Shown: positions 1-7,289, counted from the stretch's first letter. The stretch is 19,891 bases of DNA from CAZHRC01 sp964533865 (GCA_964533865.1 CAZHRC010000026.1:1-19891), one strand, 5' to 3'. Program-made: numbers and translations. The notes: generated by a model from the sequence alone, not told the origin.

Positions 1-53
1 TCGCGCCGATGGTACTAAGGTGGTGACGCCTTGGGAGAGTAGGTCGCTGCCAA
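1..53 (+). rRNA. rrf: 5S ribosomal RNA, 3' part only
   Basis: The window opens inside a 5S rRNA gene. The stretch from about base 4 to 53 carries the conserved 3' half pattern: GCCGATGGTAC, then a variable hairpin arm, then GGGAGAGTAGGTCGCTGCC. The 5' half lies before the window. The exact mature 3' end is estimated from the usual end shortly after the GCCAA sequence. A terminator follows closely, so this is probably the last gene of an rRNA operon entering from the left. Confidence 0.85.
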
Positions 54-60
54 ACTGAAG

Positions 61-96
61 TTCCTCGCACGATATACAGTGTGGGGGATTTTTTTT
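61..96 (+). terminator. Rho-independent terminator of the rRNA operon
   Basis: The arms TTCCTCGCAC (61-70) and GTGTGGGGGA (79-88) can pair over 10 bp, three of them G-U wobbles, around an 8-nt loop. A run of eight T follows at 89-96. It lies directly downstream of the 5S gene on the same strand, as expected for an rRNA operon terminator. Confidence 0.7.
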
Positions 97-211
97 GTCA
101 TCAATGCGTATAAGCATAAAGGTAAAATCAGAAATGGCAAATTTAAAAGAGACATTGCGTTTATGATTTTCTATAAAAACAATTTATGCTATTTTTCATC
201 TATCAGACCAT

Positions 212-251
212 AAAAAACCTCTTCAATCTTATGTGATTGGAGAGGTTTTTT
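212..251 (-). terminator. Bidirectional-looking terminator after the DJ-1/PfpI gene
   Basis: A 17-bp inverted repeat (212-228 and 235-251) with one G-U wobble and a 6-nt loop is flanked by six A on the left and six T on the right, so it could work in both directions. It lies just beyond the stop codon of the minus-strand gene at 273, which it most likely ends. On the plus strand it could catch read-through from the rRNA operon. Confidence 0.85.
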
Positions 252-272
252 GATGTGTACAAATCGGAAAAG

Positions 273-872
273 TCAGGTATTGTATTTTGAAAAAGGATCC
301 TGGTCTTTGTCTTGATGCCATGTGTATTCAATATAGTTGGCAATGCGATAGGACTCGTCGATCCCGTGGAGATCAGAGACGAAACCTAAGGTCATATCCA
401 TGCCTGCCGTGACCCCAGAGGAGGTATAGAATTTGCCGTCTACCACCCAACGGGCTCTGGGAATCCATTGTACTTGGCTGGATAGGGTGGTTACCCAATC
501 GTAGACGAGTTTGTTCGATGTGGCGCGTTTGTTGTCAAGGGCGCCGGAAGCAGCGAGAACCGCCGATCCGGTGCACACGGTAAGGACATAGCTGGCTTTA
601 TTTGCCAAGTCGGCTAGAGCGAAGAGGTAACTCGAATCGGCGATGAGTTTTCGCGTTCCGATACCACCAGGGATAAGGAGTATCCCCGAAGTATCCACTT
701 CGTCCATCGACATGGTCTCGATGGGTGCACCGTGAACGCTGGTGATGCGCCCTCCCTTTATCGAACAGTAATTGATGCGATAAGCTTTAGGCATTTGCCC
801 GATGATTTCAGCAGGGCCAAAAGCATCCAATGTTTCAAAATCATCAAAAAGTAGAATGTTAAAATCCATCAT
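273..872 (-). CDS. DJ-1/PfpI family protein (isonitrile hydratase-like)
   Basis: This 199-residue cytosolic protein has the class I glutamine amidotransferase-like fold of the DJ-1/PfpI family. Seen in the sequence: a short N-terminal strand, then FETLDAFGP (residues 12-20) with the conserved acidic residue E13; LLIPGGIG near 65-72; and the nucleophile-elbow motif TVCTGS with the likely reactive Cys at 100, followed by AASGALDNKRAT. This pattern resembles the isonitrile hydratase/ThiJ-like branch that lacks a C-terminal AraC domain. Substrate is not predictable; members include isonitrile hydratases, glyoxalases and stress proteins. The start at 872 is chosen because GGAGG (879-883, minus strand) sits 6 nt upstream; a longer reading to 905 has no such site. 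It stands alone, between the rRNA operon and the signalling region. Confidence 0.85.
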   Translation of the reverse strand: MMDFNILLFDDFETLDAFGPAEIIGQMPKAYRINYCSIKGGRITSVHGAPIETMSMDEVDTSGILLIPGGIGTRKLIADSSYLFALADLANKASYVLTVCTGSAVLAASGALDNKRATSNKLVYDWVTTLSSQVQWIPRARWVVDGKFYTSSGVTAGMDMTLGFVSDLHGIDESYRIANYIEYTWHQDKDQDPFSKYNT

Positions 873-1012
873 GAGAACCTCCGATTGATTTAGAGGTGTT
901 TTCACACCTTCGTCATCTTACTATACATCAAATGGATGAAAATGGGTAGGGTGTCACACTACCCTATGGAGGACAAGGGTTGGAGGTTAGATTGCCCTCT
1001 AGAAGATCAATC

Positions 1013-1080
1013 GTTATAAAATCGTGAGAATATTGTGCCCATTTCTTTAAATCTTCTTTTCACGAAGGCGATATACTAGG
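1013..1080 (+). promoter_or_regulatory. Promoter region with third, weaker copy of the shared upstream element
   Basis: GTTATAA begins at 1013 and a TATACT -10 box at 1072, the same 59-bp offset as in the copies at 4195 and 7149. The first 30 bases of the aligned block (1010-1039) match the ABC-operon copy at 20 positions, and the ten bases around the -10 box (1070-1079) are identical to the 7206-7215 copy. The middle part does not match. A regulator-dependent promoter for the 1122 gene is inferred. Confidence 0.5.
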
Positions 1081-1121
1081 AGTATAAGAAAGCGCCTAAT
1101 GGGAAAAAGGAGGAGTTGGAA

Positions 1122-2225
1122 ATGAAAATGTTGAAATGGGTTGTCATACTGGTCTTAGGTATCCTGATTGGCGGTTATCACTTGGTGCAAGATAGAACGT
1201 CAATAAGTGCTGCTGAAGTGATGCAAACTGTAGAAGGGTATAAAATCGTCGACAAGAACGTTTTTATCAAAAAAGAACTTTCAACACTAGATACCACACA
1301 GAAGGTTTCATACTACGCCATTGACAACGCCTACTTGGAGAAGGAAACCGTCAATCGATTAGTCACGTTGTTTAAAAAGGGATCAAAAGCTGAGCATAAA
1401 ATGGAAGTCGGGTCAAAGACATTGGTCTTATCCGATGATGATAACACAATTGGAAAATTTGCCCGAGGAAAATACGGTACCTTTTTAACCTATTGGACAG
1501 AAAAAGGTGATCATCTTGATGGACTAGCGAGGGCTCTACGTCATGAGGGAGTGATGGAGACGAATATAGGGCATTCTGAAGACACTTTGGATTTCATGTC
1601 AAAGGAAGCGGCGATTGACGCCGTTCAACACCTGCTAAAAGATCTGATCGGCCTTGAACAGAGCACCGCGAAGATAAAAACAGTCACAAAACAACACCAT
1701 TCAAAGGCGATGGATGATCAAAAAGTGATGATGGCACAAGCCAAAAAGTATTCGATAGTTGAAATGGATCCTGTTGACTTTTATGTGGTGCAAATCGTTC
1801 CCACTATTGAGGGCCACCCCATATCCCCCAATGCTATAGGGCATGGAGAAGAAGGGTATCTTTTCATTCCAGAGATGGAAATTAGCGCCGTCGTCACCGA
1901 GCAAGGCATAGAATCCATATATATTTCAGGTTATCAACAAAGCAAAAAGAGTCCAATAGGCGACCCAATGCCTTTGAAGTACGAGGAAGTCCTAAAAGCG
2001 GTAGTGAAAAAATATAAAAGCGTCAAGAGTAAAACCCCTATCCGTATCGACAATATCGAACTCACCTACAACCCCATTCTAAATCCAATCTATTCTAAAA
2101 CTATGTTTACCCCGACCTTCACCTTTAGCATATCTTACGACGTTGAGTCCTATGGGGAGATGAAATTGGAGACGGTAAATGAAAAAGTGCACTTTGATGG
2201 GGTCACAGCGAAGGAAATCTATTGA
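1122..2225 (+). CDS. Membrane-anchored protein of unknown function
   Basis: This 367-residue protein is not recognised. An N-terminal hydrophobic segment (about residues 4-20, preceded by lysines) looks like an uncleaved signal anchor and predicts a large extracytoplasmic domain. That domain is rich in Lys and Asp and has no cysteine lipobox or catalytic motif I can name. By position and architecture it could be an accessory or sensor protein of the downstream two-component system, in the manner of YycH/YycI-like proteins, but no clear sequence similarity supports that. The start at 1122 is preferred over TTG at 1116 because AGGAGG (1109-1114) lies 7 nt upstream of the ATG. The gene is monocistronic: a promoter-like element precedes it and a terminator follows at 2245. 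Confidence 0.75.
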   Translation: MKMLKWVVILVLGILIGGYHLVQDRTSISAAEVMQTVEGYKIVDKNVFIKKELSTLDTTQKVSYYAIDNAYLEKETVNRLVTLFKKGSKAEHKMEVGSKTLVLSDDDNTIGKFARGKYGTFLTYWTEKGDHLDGLARALRHEGVMETNIGHSEDTLDFMSKEAAIDAVQHLLKDLIGLEQSTAKIKTVTKQHHSKAMDDQKVMMAQAKKYSIVEMDPVDFYVVQIVPTIEGHPISPNAIGHGEEGYLFIPEMEISAVVTEQGIESIYISGYQQSKKSPIGDPMPLKYEEVLKAVVKKYKSVKSKTPIRIDNIELTYNPILNPIYSKTMFTPTFTFSISYDVESYGEMKLETVNEKVHFDGVTAKEIY

Positions 2226-2244
2226 AGACAACCCGATAGAGATG

Positions 2245-2280
2245 AAAGACAAAGGAGAAGTGAGTGCCTTTGTCTTTTTT
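2245..2280 (+). terminator. Rho-independent terminator
   Basis: AAAGACAAAGG (2245-2255) pairs perfectly with CCTTTGTCTTT (2267-2277) around an 11-nt loop, and the T-run continues to 2280. It ends the 1122 gene and separates it from the two-component genes. Confidence 0.85.
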
Positions 2281-2406
2281 CATAGGCGATGAAAGCGTCG
2301 CAGCCATCATAAATGGGAATCCAATCTTCACTCATACTACACTTAGAGTCTTTAATATGATATAGTTAAAACCTACTGAAATCAGAAAGAATGAAGAGGC
2401 GGTCAC

Positions 2407-3078
2407 ATGGCGCGAATTATCGTTGTTGACGATGAAAAAGAGATAGCAGATTTGGTGAGTCTTTTTTTAAGGAAAGATGGATACGAAGTGGAGACGTTTT
2501 ATGACCCTTTGGAAGCTCTAGTCTCCATTGAAGTCAACCCACCAGACGGTTTAATCTTGGATGTGATGATGCCTAAACTCGACGGGATCGATTTATTGAC
2601 GAGGATTCGAGAAAATCACGATTTCCCAATCATTTTATTGACGGCAAAAACCCACCAAGACGACGTATTAGAAGGGCTTTACGCTGGGGCAGATGACTAT
2701 ATTAAAAAGCCGTTTGACGTACTGGAAGTTCGTGCCCGTCTCAAAATCCATTTAAAACGCAATGGAAAGGAAGGGGAAGTAGGATTGCGCTTTCGCCATT
2801 TAACCCTAAACGAAGATACTCATCAGTGCACCCTTAATGGAGAAGTTGTTCCATTGACACCCATCGAGTTTCAAATCGTGTTACTCCTTCTCAAAAACAA
2901 AGGCAATGTCTTGCCATCGGAAGAGATTTTTCGTGAAGTTTGGCAGGAAAAGTACTTTGAAATGAATGCCAATACGGTGAGTGTACATATACGTCGCATA
3001 CGAGAAAAGTTTGGGAAGGTATCAAAAGAGGAATCCATCATCACCACTGTTTGGGGGGTAGGTTATCGCATTGGATAA
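2407..3078 (+). CDS. OmpR-family two-component response regulator (VanR-like)
   Basis: This 223-residue cytosolic transcription factor has an N-terminal receiver domain (about 1-115) and a C-terminal winged-helix DNA-binding domain (about 125-223). Receiver landmarks are all present: acidic pair D8/D9, phospho-acceptor D52 in LILDVMMP, T79 and K101 in IKKPF. The effector domain carries LTPIEFQIVLLLLKN and ends in the standard TVWGVGYRIG. The start ATG has GAGGCGG just upstream. The kinase gene overlaps its stop by 8 bp, so the two form a pair. OmpR/PhoB-type regulators usually bind direct repeats at about 11-bp pitch, which fits the TCATAA repeats found upstream of the ABC operon and of the 7290 gene. 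The inducing signal is unknown; antimicrobial or envelope stress would fit the neighbours. Confidence 0.95.
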   Translation: MARIIVVDDEKEIADLVSLFLRKDGYEVETFYDPLEALVSIEVNPPDGLILDVMMPKLDGIDLLTRIRENHDFPIILLTAKTHQDDVLEGLYAGADDYIKKPFDVLEVRARLKIHLKRNGKEGEVGLRFRHLTLNEDTHQCTLNGEVVPLTPIEFQIVLLLLKNKGNVLPSEEIFREVWQEKYFEMNANTVSVHIRRIREKFGKVSKEESIITTVWGVGYRIG

Positions 3079-4201
3079 AAAACAATTTTGGATAAAAAAA
3101 GCGTTTATCCTTCAGGGTATTCTCGTTCTTATTTTTTTAGGGATCCTCATTTTTTTGATGGTATTTTCCTTTCGAGGGTTGGATCTCTTCAATGTCTTCT
3201 TTTTACAAGATACCAAGATAATGAGCGAAGGCTATATTAATCAAGGGGTTCTGTTGTGGCCAAAGTTGCGCAATACGGTCTTGTTTTTGGTCGTTTTAAT
3301 TTTGGTGAGCATCCCAATTGCTGTGGGAATTACGGGTTACTTTACCGCTCAACGAACCAAAAAAGAAACCGTGCGCGAATGTGCCGATTTGATCAAAAAC
3401 TCATCGAGCTTACAGGACAAAGCTGGTTATAAAGCGGTTGACGAAGGGTTAAAGCTCTTGTCTGAACGCCACCGATTGGAGATTGTACGCATAAAGAACG
3501 ATAAATCCAAGGAAGACATGATTGCAAATTTGACCCACGACGTGCGCACACCATTAACATCCATTATCGGCTATTTGCAGATTTTAAAGTCAGAGGCGGA
3601 AATTGAGCAGCTAAAAAGCGGAGAGCATCTCGGTATTGTCCTTGAGAAGGCCAAGTACTTAGAACGGTTGCTCGAGGACCTTTTCTATATTGCAAAATAC
3701 GATTATGATAACACTAAGAAAACGAAAGAATCGCTGGATCTCTTCCTCTTTTTAGATCAAATCCGCGAGGAATTTCACCCTCAATTGATTCAAAGAGAGA
3801 TGACCATAGAAGTAAAAGGATATGAGGGGGTGGAAGTCACGATTAATGGGGAAGAGTTTGCCAAAGCCATAAATAACATTATCAAAAATGCGCTATGTTA
3901 TGGGGACGAAAAAACGACTATCTCCATTGGAATCACCACTATCCAAAAAGATCTCATCCTTCAGATTGAAAATGCCGCCGCCGATCTTTCGGAGGACGAT
4001 CTCGCTCTGCTCTTTACGCGCTTTTATCGAAGCGATCAATCGAGAAACTCCCAAAGCGGGGGGTCCGGGTTGGGTCTTGCCATTGCAAAATCCGTGGTGG
4101 AGACGATGGGTGGCAACATCACTGCCAGCAGCGATGAGGGCGTGTTTTCGATCACCTTGTATCTGCCTCAGGTGGTCACCCATAAAGCTGAAATGTCATA
4201 A
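3071..4201 (+). CDS. Sensor histidine kinase (VanS-like)
   Basis: This 376-residue inner-membrane kinase should phosphorylate the response regulator encoded upstream. Two membrane segments (about 11-33 and 68-90) enclose a short extracytoplasmic loop of some 35 residues, too small for a classical ligand-binding domain. The H-box is NLTHDVRTPLTS with phosphorylated H156. The N-box lies at 268-279 with N273, an F-box LFTRFYR near 314-320, and the G2 box at about 330-337 (SGGSGLGL). The G1 position reads QIENAAADLSEDD, the VanS-like variant. The TTG start lies inside the end of the regulator gene with GGTAGG upstream, pointing to translational coupling. The last codons overlap the start of the regulatory element at 4192. 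Confidence 0.93.
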   Translation: MDKKQFWIKKAFILQGILVLIFLGILIFLMVFSFRGLDLFNVFFLQDTKIMSEGYINQGVLLWPKLRNTVLFLVVLILVSIPIAVGITGYFTAQRTKKETVRECADLIKNSSSLQDKAGYKAVDEGLKLLSERHRLEIVRIKNDKSKEDMIANLTHDVRTPLTSIIGYLQILKSEAEIEQLKSGEHLGIVLEKAKYLERLLEDLFYIAKYDYDNTKKTKESLDLFLFLDQIREEFHPQLIQREMTIEVKGYEGVEVTINGEEFAKAINNIIKNALCYGDEKTTISIGITTIQKDLILQIENAAADLSEDDLALLFTRFYRSDQSRNSQSGGSGLGLAIAKSVVETMGGNITASSDEGVFSITLYLPQVVTHKAEMS

Positions 4202-4262
4202 AATCTTCATAAAGTCGTGCGGTTTTGAGAATACATCCCGACAGAATTTCCATTATACTCGA
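4192..4262 (+). promoter_or_regulatory. Putative regulator-binding element and promoter of the ABC operon (copy A)
   Basis: TCATAA occurs at 4196-4201 and again at 4207-4212, an 11-bp step typical of OmpR/PhoB-family binding sites. A TATACT -10 box lies at 4254-4259. No good -35 hexamer stands 17 bp upstream, which suggests activator dependence. The 71-bp block matches 7146-7216 at 56 positions with no gaps. It begins inside the final codons of the kinase gene. Binding by the adjacent regulator is inferred. Confidence 0.65.
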
Positions 4263-4359
4263 GGTAAGTCGAAAGACGAGATAAGGGATTGTCGTTCATT
4301 GCTGAGAATTCAATGTGAAAAGCGTAGAGGACGAAATCTTCTACGACGAGGTAAACTTG

Positions 4360-5241
4360 ATGAGGATTCAACATCTTTCTAAAACCTATGGAAATATCAT
4401 TGCCCTTGAGGGTATCGAGCTGACTTTTGACGCTGGCGTGGTGGGTGTGCTTGGGGGAAAAGGGGCGGGGAAAACTACCCTTTTTCGCATCTTGCTGGGG
4501 GTGGAAAAACCGAGTTTGGGTCGCGTGTGGCATCACAATGTCCCCATCGATAACCACACAACCTACTACGATGCGTTGGGCTATGCCCCACAGGATTTTA
4601 CCGCGCCGAAACAGTGGAAGGTTAGAGATTATGTGCAATATATTGGTGGCTATAAAGGGTTGTCTAAAGAAGAAGTGATGAAGGGGTGTGCCGAGTGGGA
4701 TGGGTTATTTAACAAAGATCTTTTGCTCAACAAGCGCATAGGAAGCCTTTCGCCATTGGAGTTACATTCACTTGGGATCGCTCAAGCTTTTTTGGGTTCA
4801 CCAAAAGTGTTGTTTTTAGATGACCCTTTTAGCCATCATGATGGTGAAGAGATCGCTCGATTAAAAGGGACGATTGGAAGTTACGGCGACAAGCATTTGG
4901 TTATCGTCTCTTCGGAAGAACCATCACACCTAGAAGGGTGTTGCAAAGAAGTGGTGATTCTTGCCAAAGGAAAGGTGGCTGTCCATGGAAAAGTGGAGGA
5001 TCTGATCCAAGGGATGACAGGTGTTGTATGGGAGGATGTTGGTAGCGGAGACCGCCTTGATATCCTTCAAAAAATCATCCAATCCATTGGGGGCATCGTC
5101 GTCTTTCGGAAAAGCGTATCAGAAAGAGAATGTCGTATGCGCTATGTGTTTAAAGAGCGACTATCGGCAAGCTCCAAACTCGCTCTTCCCACTTTGACCG
5201 ATGTCTATCTTTCGTACACAGGAGGGGAGCGTATCGAATGA
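4360..5241 (+). CDS. ABC transporter ATP-binding protein with atypical catalytic motifs
   Basis: This 293-residue cytosolic subunit pairs with the permease encoded next. It begins MRIQHLSKTYGN, like many ABC-2 exporter ATPases. Walker A is GGKGAGKTT (32-40) and the Q-loop Gln is Q78. The signature, usually LSGGM/Q, reads LSPLE (130-134). Walker B is VLFLDD, with D155 where the catalytic Glu normally stands. At the H-loop position the sequence VSSEEPSH has no His where STH is expected. Residues after about 220 form an extra C-terminal domain. ATP binding looks preserved, but hydrolysis may be slow. The start at 4360 is chosen over an upstream GTG (4315) because GAGGT (4348-4352) is 7 nt away and the family start fits. 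The 5' untranslated region from the 4254 promoter would be about 95 nt. Confidence 0.9.
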   Translation: MRIQHLSKTYGNIIALEGIELTFDAGVVGVLGGKGAGKTTLFRILLGVEKPSLGRVWHHNVPIDNHTTYYDALGYAPQDFTAPKQWKVRDYVQYIGGYKGLSKEEVMKGCAEWDGLFNKDLLLNKRIGSLSPLELHSLGIAQAFLGSPKVLFLDDPFSHHDGEEIARLKGTIGSYGDKHLVIVSSEEPSHLEGCCKEVVILAKGKVAVHGKVEDLIQGMTGVVWEDVGSGDRLDILQKIIQSIGGIVVFRKSVSERECRMRYVFKERLSASSKLALPTLTDVYLSYTGGERIE

Positions 5242-6437
5242 ATGCTTTGCGGTTGGAATGGGGAGCTCTTTGGCGCAAAAGAGTACTGCGATGGACCATG
5301 GGGATCAGTTTACTCATAGGGGCGTCCTTGGGCTTATTTTTTTTGATGAATGTGAGCACCTATTGGATCGGCGAAGGCGGCGTCGCTCACATGACGACTG
5401 GCAAGCCGGCCATTGAATTATCTCGAAAATACGATGAGGTGTACGCCGGGGAAATCGATGAGGATAAGCTCATGCTCGCTCGCGAGTTTTTCAATAAAAG
5501 TCTACAGGCTGAGTACCAAGTGTACTTTTCCAAAGAACTATTGGAGGCTCGAGTCTTGATCCATATGATCCAATCGACGCGATTTCCTGTGAATACGGAA
5601 AATATGCCGTGGTTGGAACAGTGGATCGCCGAACCCTACGCGCGAGACTATTACGATCTGCGAAGTGAAGGGGTTATCAATTACGCCAAAAACATCGAAG
5701 ATGTGAGTATTGGTCAAAAAATAGTCGAGATGAATGGTAAGATCACTACGCCTTTTCGCTACGGTGCAAACGTTGGTTTTTGGTATGAAGGGATGCAGGT
5801 ACTGCTGATTATCGCTATTGGCATTATGGTGTGGTGTGGGTTGTTATCAGCGACGGTTTATACGTCAAGTATCCGCGAAGGGATCTACCCCATTGTGATG
5901 ACCACATCGGGGCGAAAATCCTTTGCGAAAGCGCGGTTAGTGGCGATGTTACTCATCAACTCTATGATCTATAGCGCAATCGTCGGTGGATTTGTCTGGG
6001 CTTTATGGTATCAACTCGGCAGCGAAGGGTTACTTTCTACTTACCAAGTGGTCGTTCCAGTGAGTCCAGTGGCTATGACATTGGGACAGGTGCTGGTGTT
6101 TCAGTTGATTAGTGGTTATATCGGGGTGATGACCATGAGTTGTTGGTGTTTTACGATCTCAGCCCTATGCAAAACCAACAGATCGGCTCTGATCACAACA
6201 TTTGGATGGCTGATGATCCAAGGATTGATACCGATCATAAGTCGTTTTGGAATATCCCTTAGGGAGATACCCACTCCATTGAGGATAACCCAAATGCTCT
6301 ATGAGATGTCGGGATATTCTTTTATCACCATGGTAGGAAGGGCGTTTTGGTTGCCTTATGTGACGCTCTTTTTCGGTGTCCTTCAGATAGTCGTGCTGAG
6401 TTTATTAGCGATTCATTTGAGAAAGCACATGAGGTAA
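5238..6437 (+). CDS. ABC-2 type transporter permease
   Basis: This is a 399-residue integral membrane protein. A first hydrophobic segment (about 18-38) is followed by a large predicted extracytoplasmic region (about 40-180). Five further hydrophobic segments follow: about 186-207, 232-255, 275-300, 313-335 and 368-392. This one-plus-five layout with a long first loop is typical of ABC-2 permeases that export peptides, antibiotics or lipids. It overlaps the ATPase gene by ATGA, so the subunits should be made together and form the transporter. The substrate cannot be read from sequence. Control by the adjacent VanRS-like pair suggests a role in antimicrobial resistance or envelope upkeep, as inference only. 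Confidence 0.88.
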   Translation: MNALRLEWGALWRKRVLRWTMGISLLIGASLGLFFLMNVSTYWIGEGGVAHMTTGKPAIELSRKYDEVYAGEIDEDKLMLAREFFNKSLQAEYQVYFSKELLEARVLIHMIQSTRFPVNTENMPWLEQWIAEPYARDYYDLRSEGVINYAKNIEDVSIGQKIVEMNGKITTPFRYGANVGFWYEGMQVLLIIAIGIMVWCGLLSATVYTSSIREGIYPIVMTTSGRKSFAKARLVAMLLINSMIYSAIVGGFVWALWYQLGSEGLLSTYQVVVPVSPVAMTLGQVLVFQLISGYIGVMTMSCWCFTISALCKTNRSALITTFGWLMIQGLIPIISRFGISLREIPTPLRITQMLYEMSGYSFITMVGRAFWLPYVTLFFGVLQIVVLSLLAIHLRKHMR

Positions 6438-6539
6438 GAAGCAAGAAAAATGTTAGATTTTCTCAATATCTCTCAAGATGAAACATGATATGATCCTGTT
6501 GTAATGAAGTAGAAAACACATAAAATTGGGGAGGATGAC

Positions 6540-6986
6540 ATGTTCATTTGGGAGATGAAAGACTTTGTCTCGGTAGATCCTAGAGATGAAGTGATGACGG
6601 ATAGATTATTGGACGTTCTATTTCGGGTATGTGATTACTTTAGAATTGCAGATCCTTATAATGACCTTGCCAACAGCGAAGTCGTCAATGGTTGGCGGTG
6701 TCTCAATCTGGAGCGGTCGAACCATTGGCCAGGAACACGCTCCCATCGCAAGGGATATCTCTACACTTTTGACTGCGACGAATGGCATAGAGCGAAATTT
6801 AAAAGAAGAGGGCCTTTCATCACAGAAGGCGAAGGGTTTTATTCTTTGATGGATTTTGACCATCAATGGGATATCTCCTTCTATTCAAAGGACGAAAAAG
6901 ACGGAGATTTTATCTGCCGATGCTTCACCATCACCCATGAAGGACAGGTGTTTGTTGAAAAAGGGTTGCTCTTAGAATTGTCCTAA
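6540..6986 (+). CDS. Small protein of unknown function
   Basis: This 148-residue protein is soluble and not recognised. It has no signal peptide or membrane segment and is rich in Asp, Phe, Trp and Arg. Features include an acidic N-terminal part, a central RSHRKGYLYTFDCDEWHRAK stretch, and a C-terminal part with aromatic residues in what look like alternating beta strands. A very good ribosome site, GGGGAGG (6528-6534), stands 5 nt before the ATG, supporting real expression. A TATGAT hexamer at 6489-6494 may be its -10 box. It lies between the ABC permease and the second membrane-anchored gene, both on the same strand, and may belong to the same regulon. No function is proposed. Confidence 0.65.
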   Translation: MFIWEMKDFVSVDPRDEVMTDRLLDVLFRVCDYFRIADPYNDLANSEVVNGWRCLNLERSNHWPGTRSHRKGYLYTFDCDEWHRAKFKRRGPFITEGEGFYSLMDFDHQWDISFYSKDEKDGDFICRCFTITHEGQVFVEKGLLLELS

Positions 6987-7145
6987 GTTGGGTAAGATAG
7001 TCCGTGTTAAGTTAACTGTAAATCGTTTTTTCAACAGGATATAATAGCAGTAAATCGAGAGAAGTCAGTTACACTGGCTTCTCTTGATTCGTCTGTAGGC
7101 TTCTAGTGCGGAGGTGATCTATCGAGAGATCCTGTTCAAAGAAGC

Positions 7146-7216
7146 AATGTCATAATTTCTTCATAAAGTTGAGCGAATTTGATAATAATTACCGAAAGGA
7201 TTTCCGATATACTAGA
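7146..7216 (+). promoter_or_regulatory. Putative regulator-binding element and promoter of the 7290 gene (copy B)
   Basis: TCATAA stands at 7150-7155 and 7161-7166 (11-bp step), with further related hexamers at the next steps (AGCGAA 7172, TAATAA 7183). TATACT lies at 7208-7213. It aligns without gaps to 4192-4262. No recognisable -35 hexamer is present. A common regulator, most simply the response regulator at 2407, is inferred. Confidence 0.65.
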
Positions 7217-7244
7217 ATTATCAAAGAGATCTAGGGGAGGATTC

Positions 7245-7265
7245 ATGCGGTGGAATCCATTTTAA
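7245..7265 (+). CDS. Possible six-residue leader peptide (MRWNPF)
   Basis: ATG-CGG-TGG-AAT-CCA-TTT-TAA follows a strong Shine-Dalgarno sequence, GGGGAGG (7234-7240), at 4-nt spacing. It ends 24 nt before the ATG of the 7290 gene and lies just downstream of the predicted transcription start. The ribosome site of the mini-ORF is stronger than that of the main gene. It may be a leader peptide that tunes translation, or a chance reading frame. No attenuator hairpin was seen. Confidence 0.35.
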   Translation: MRWNPF

Positions 7266-7289
7266 ACTTAGAAAAGGACGTGATCAAGT

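Larger units (their letters stand above)
6987..7289 (+). other. Intergenic region with hairpin, orphan ribosome site, regulatory element and mini-ORF
   Basis: This 303-bp stretch holds four things: a perfect TATAAT (7040-7045) with only a poor -35; a 13-14 bp hairpin with 3-nt loop (7056-7086) that lacks a clean T-run; a GGAGGTGATC sequence (7110-7119) with no start codon close behind; and then the regulator-like element and mini-ORF described separately. The hairpin could be the end of the 6540 gene's transcript or the 5' end of an RNA beginning near 7052. Confidence 0.5.

Noticed and set aside
2307..2361. Possible autoregulatory copy of the TCATAA element before the response regulator gene
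   Set aside because: A single TCATAA (2307-2312) occurs, but there is no second one 11 bp later and the distance to the TATGAT box differs (49 bp), so I do not count it.
4315..4359. GTG start for the ABC ATPase, 15 codons upstream
   Set aside because: It has no good ribosome site, and the family N-terminus begins at ATG 4360 with GAGGT suitably placed.
3888..4382. Open frame of 164 codons across the kinase end and the ABC promoter
   Set aside because: It lies in another frame of the kinase gene, has no family resemblance and covers the regulatory element.
6444..6463. Weak AT-rich hairpin after the ABC permease as a terminator
   Set aside because: Only six A-T rich pairs around an 8-nt loop and a short T-run; too weak to call.
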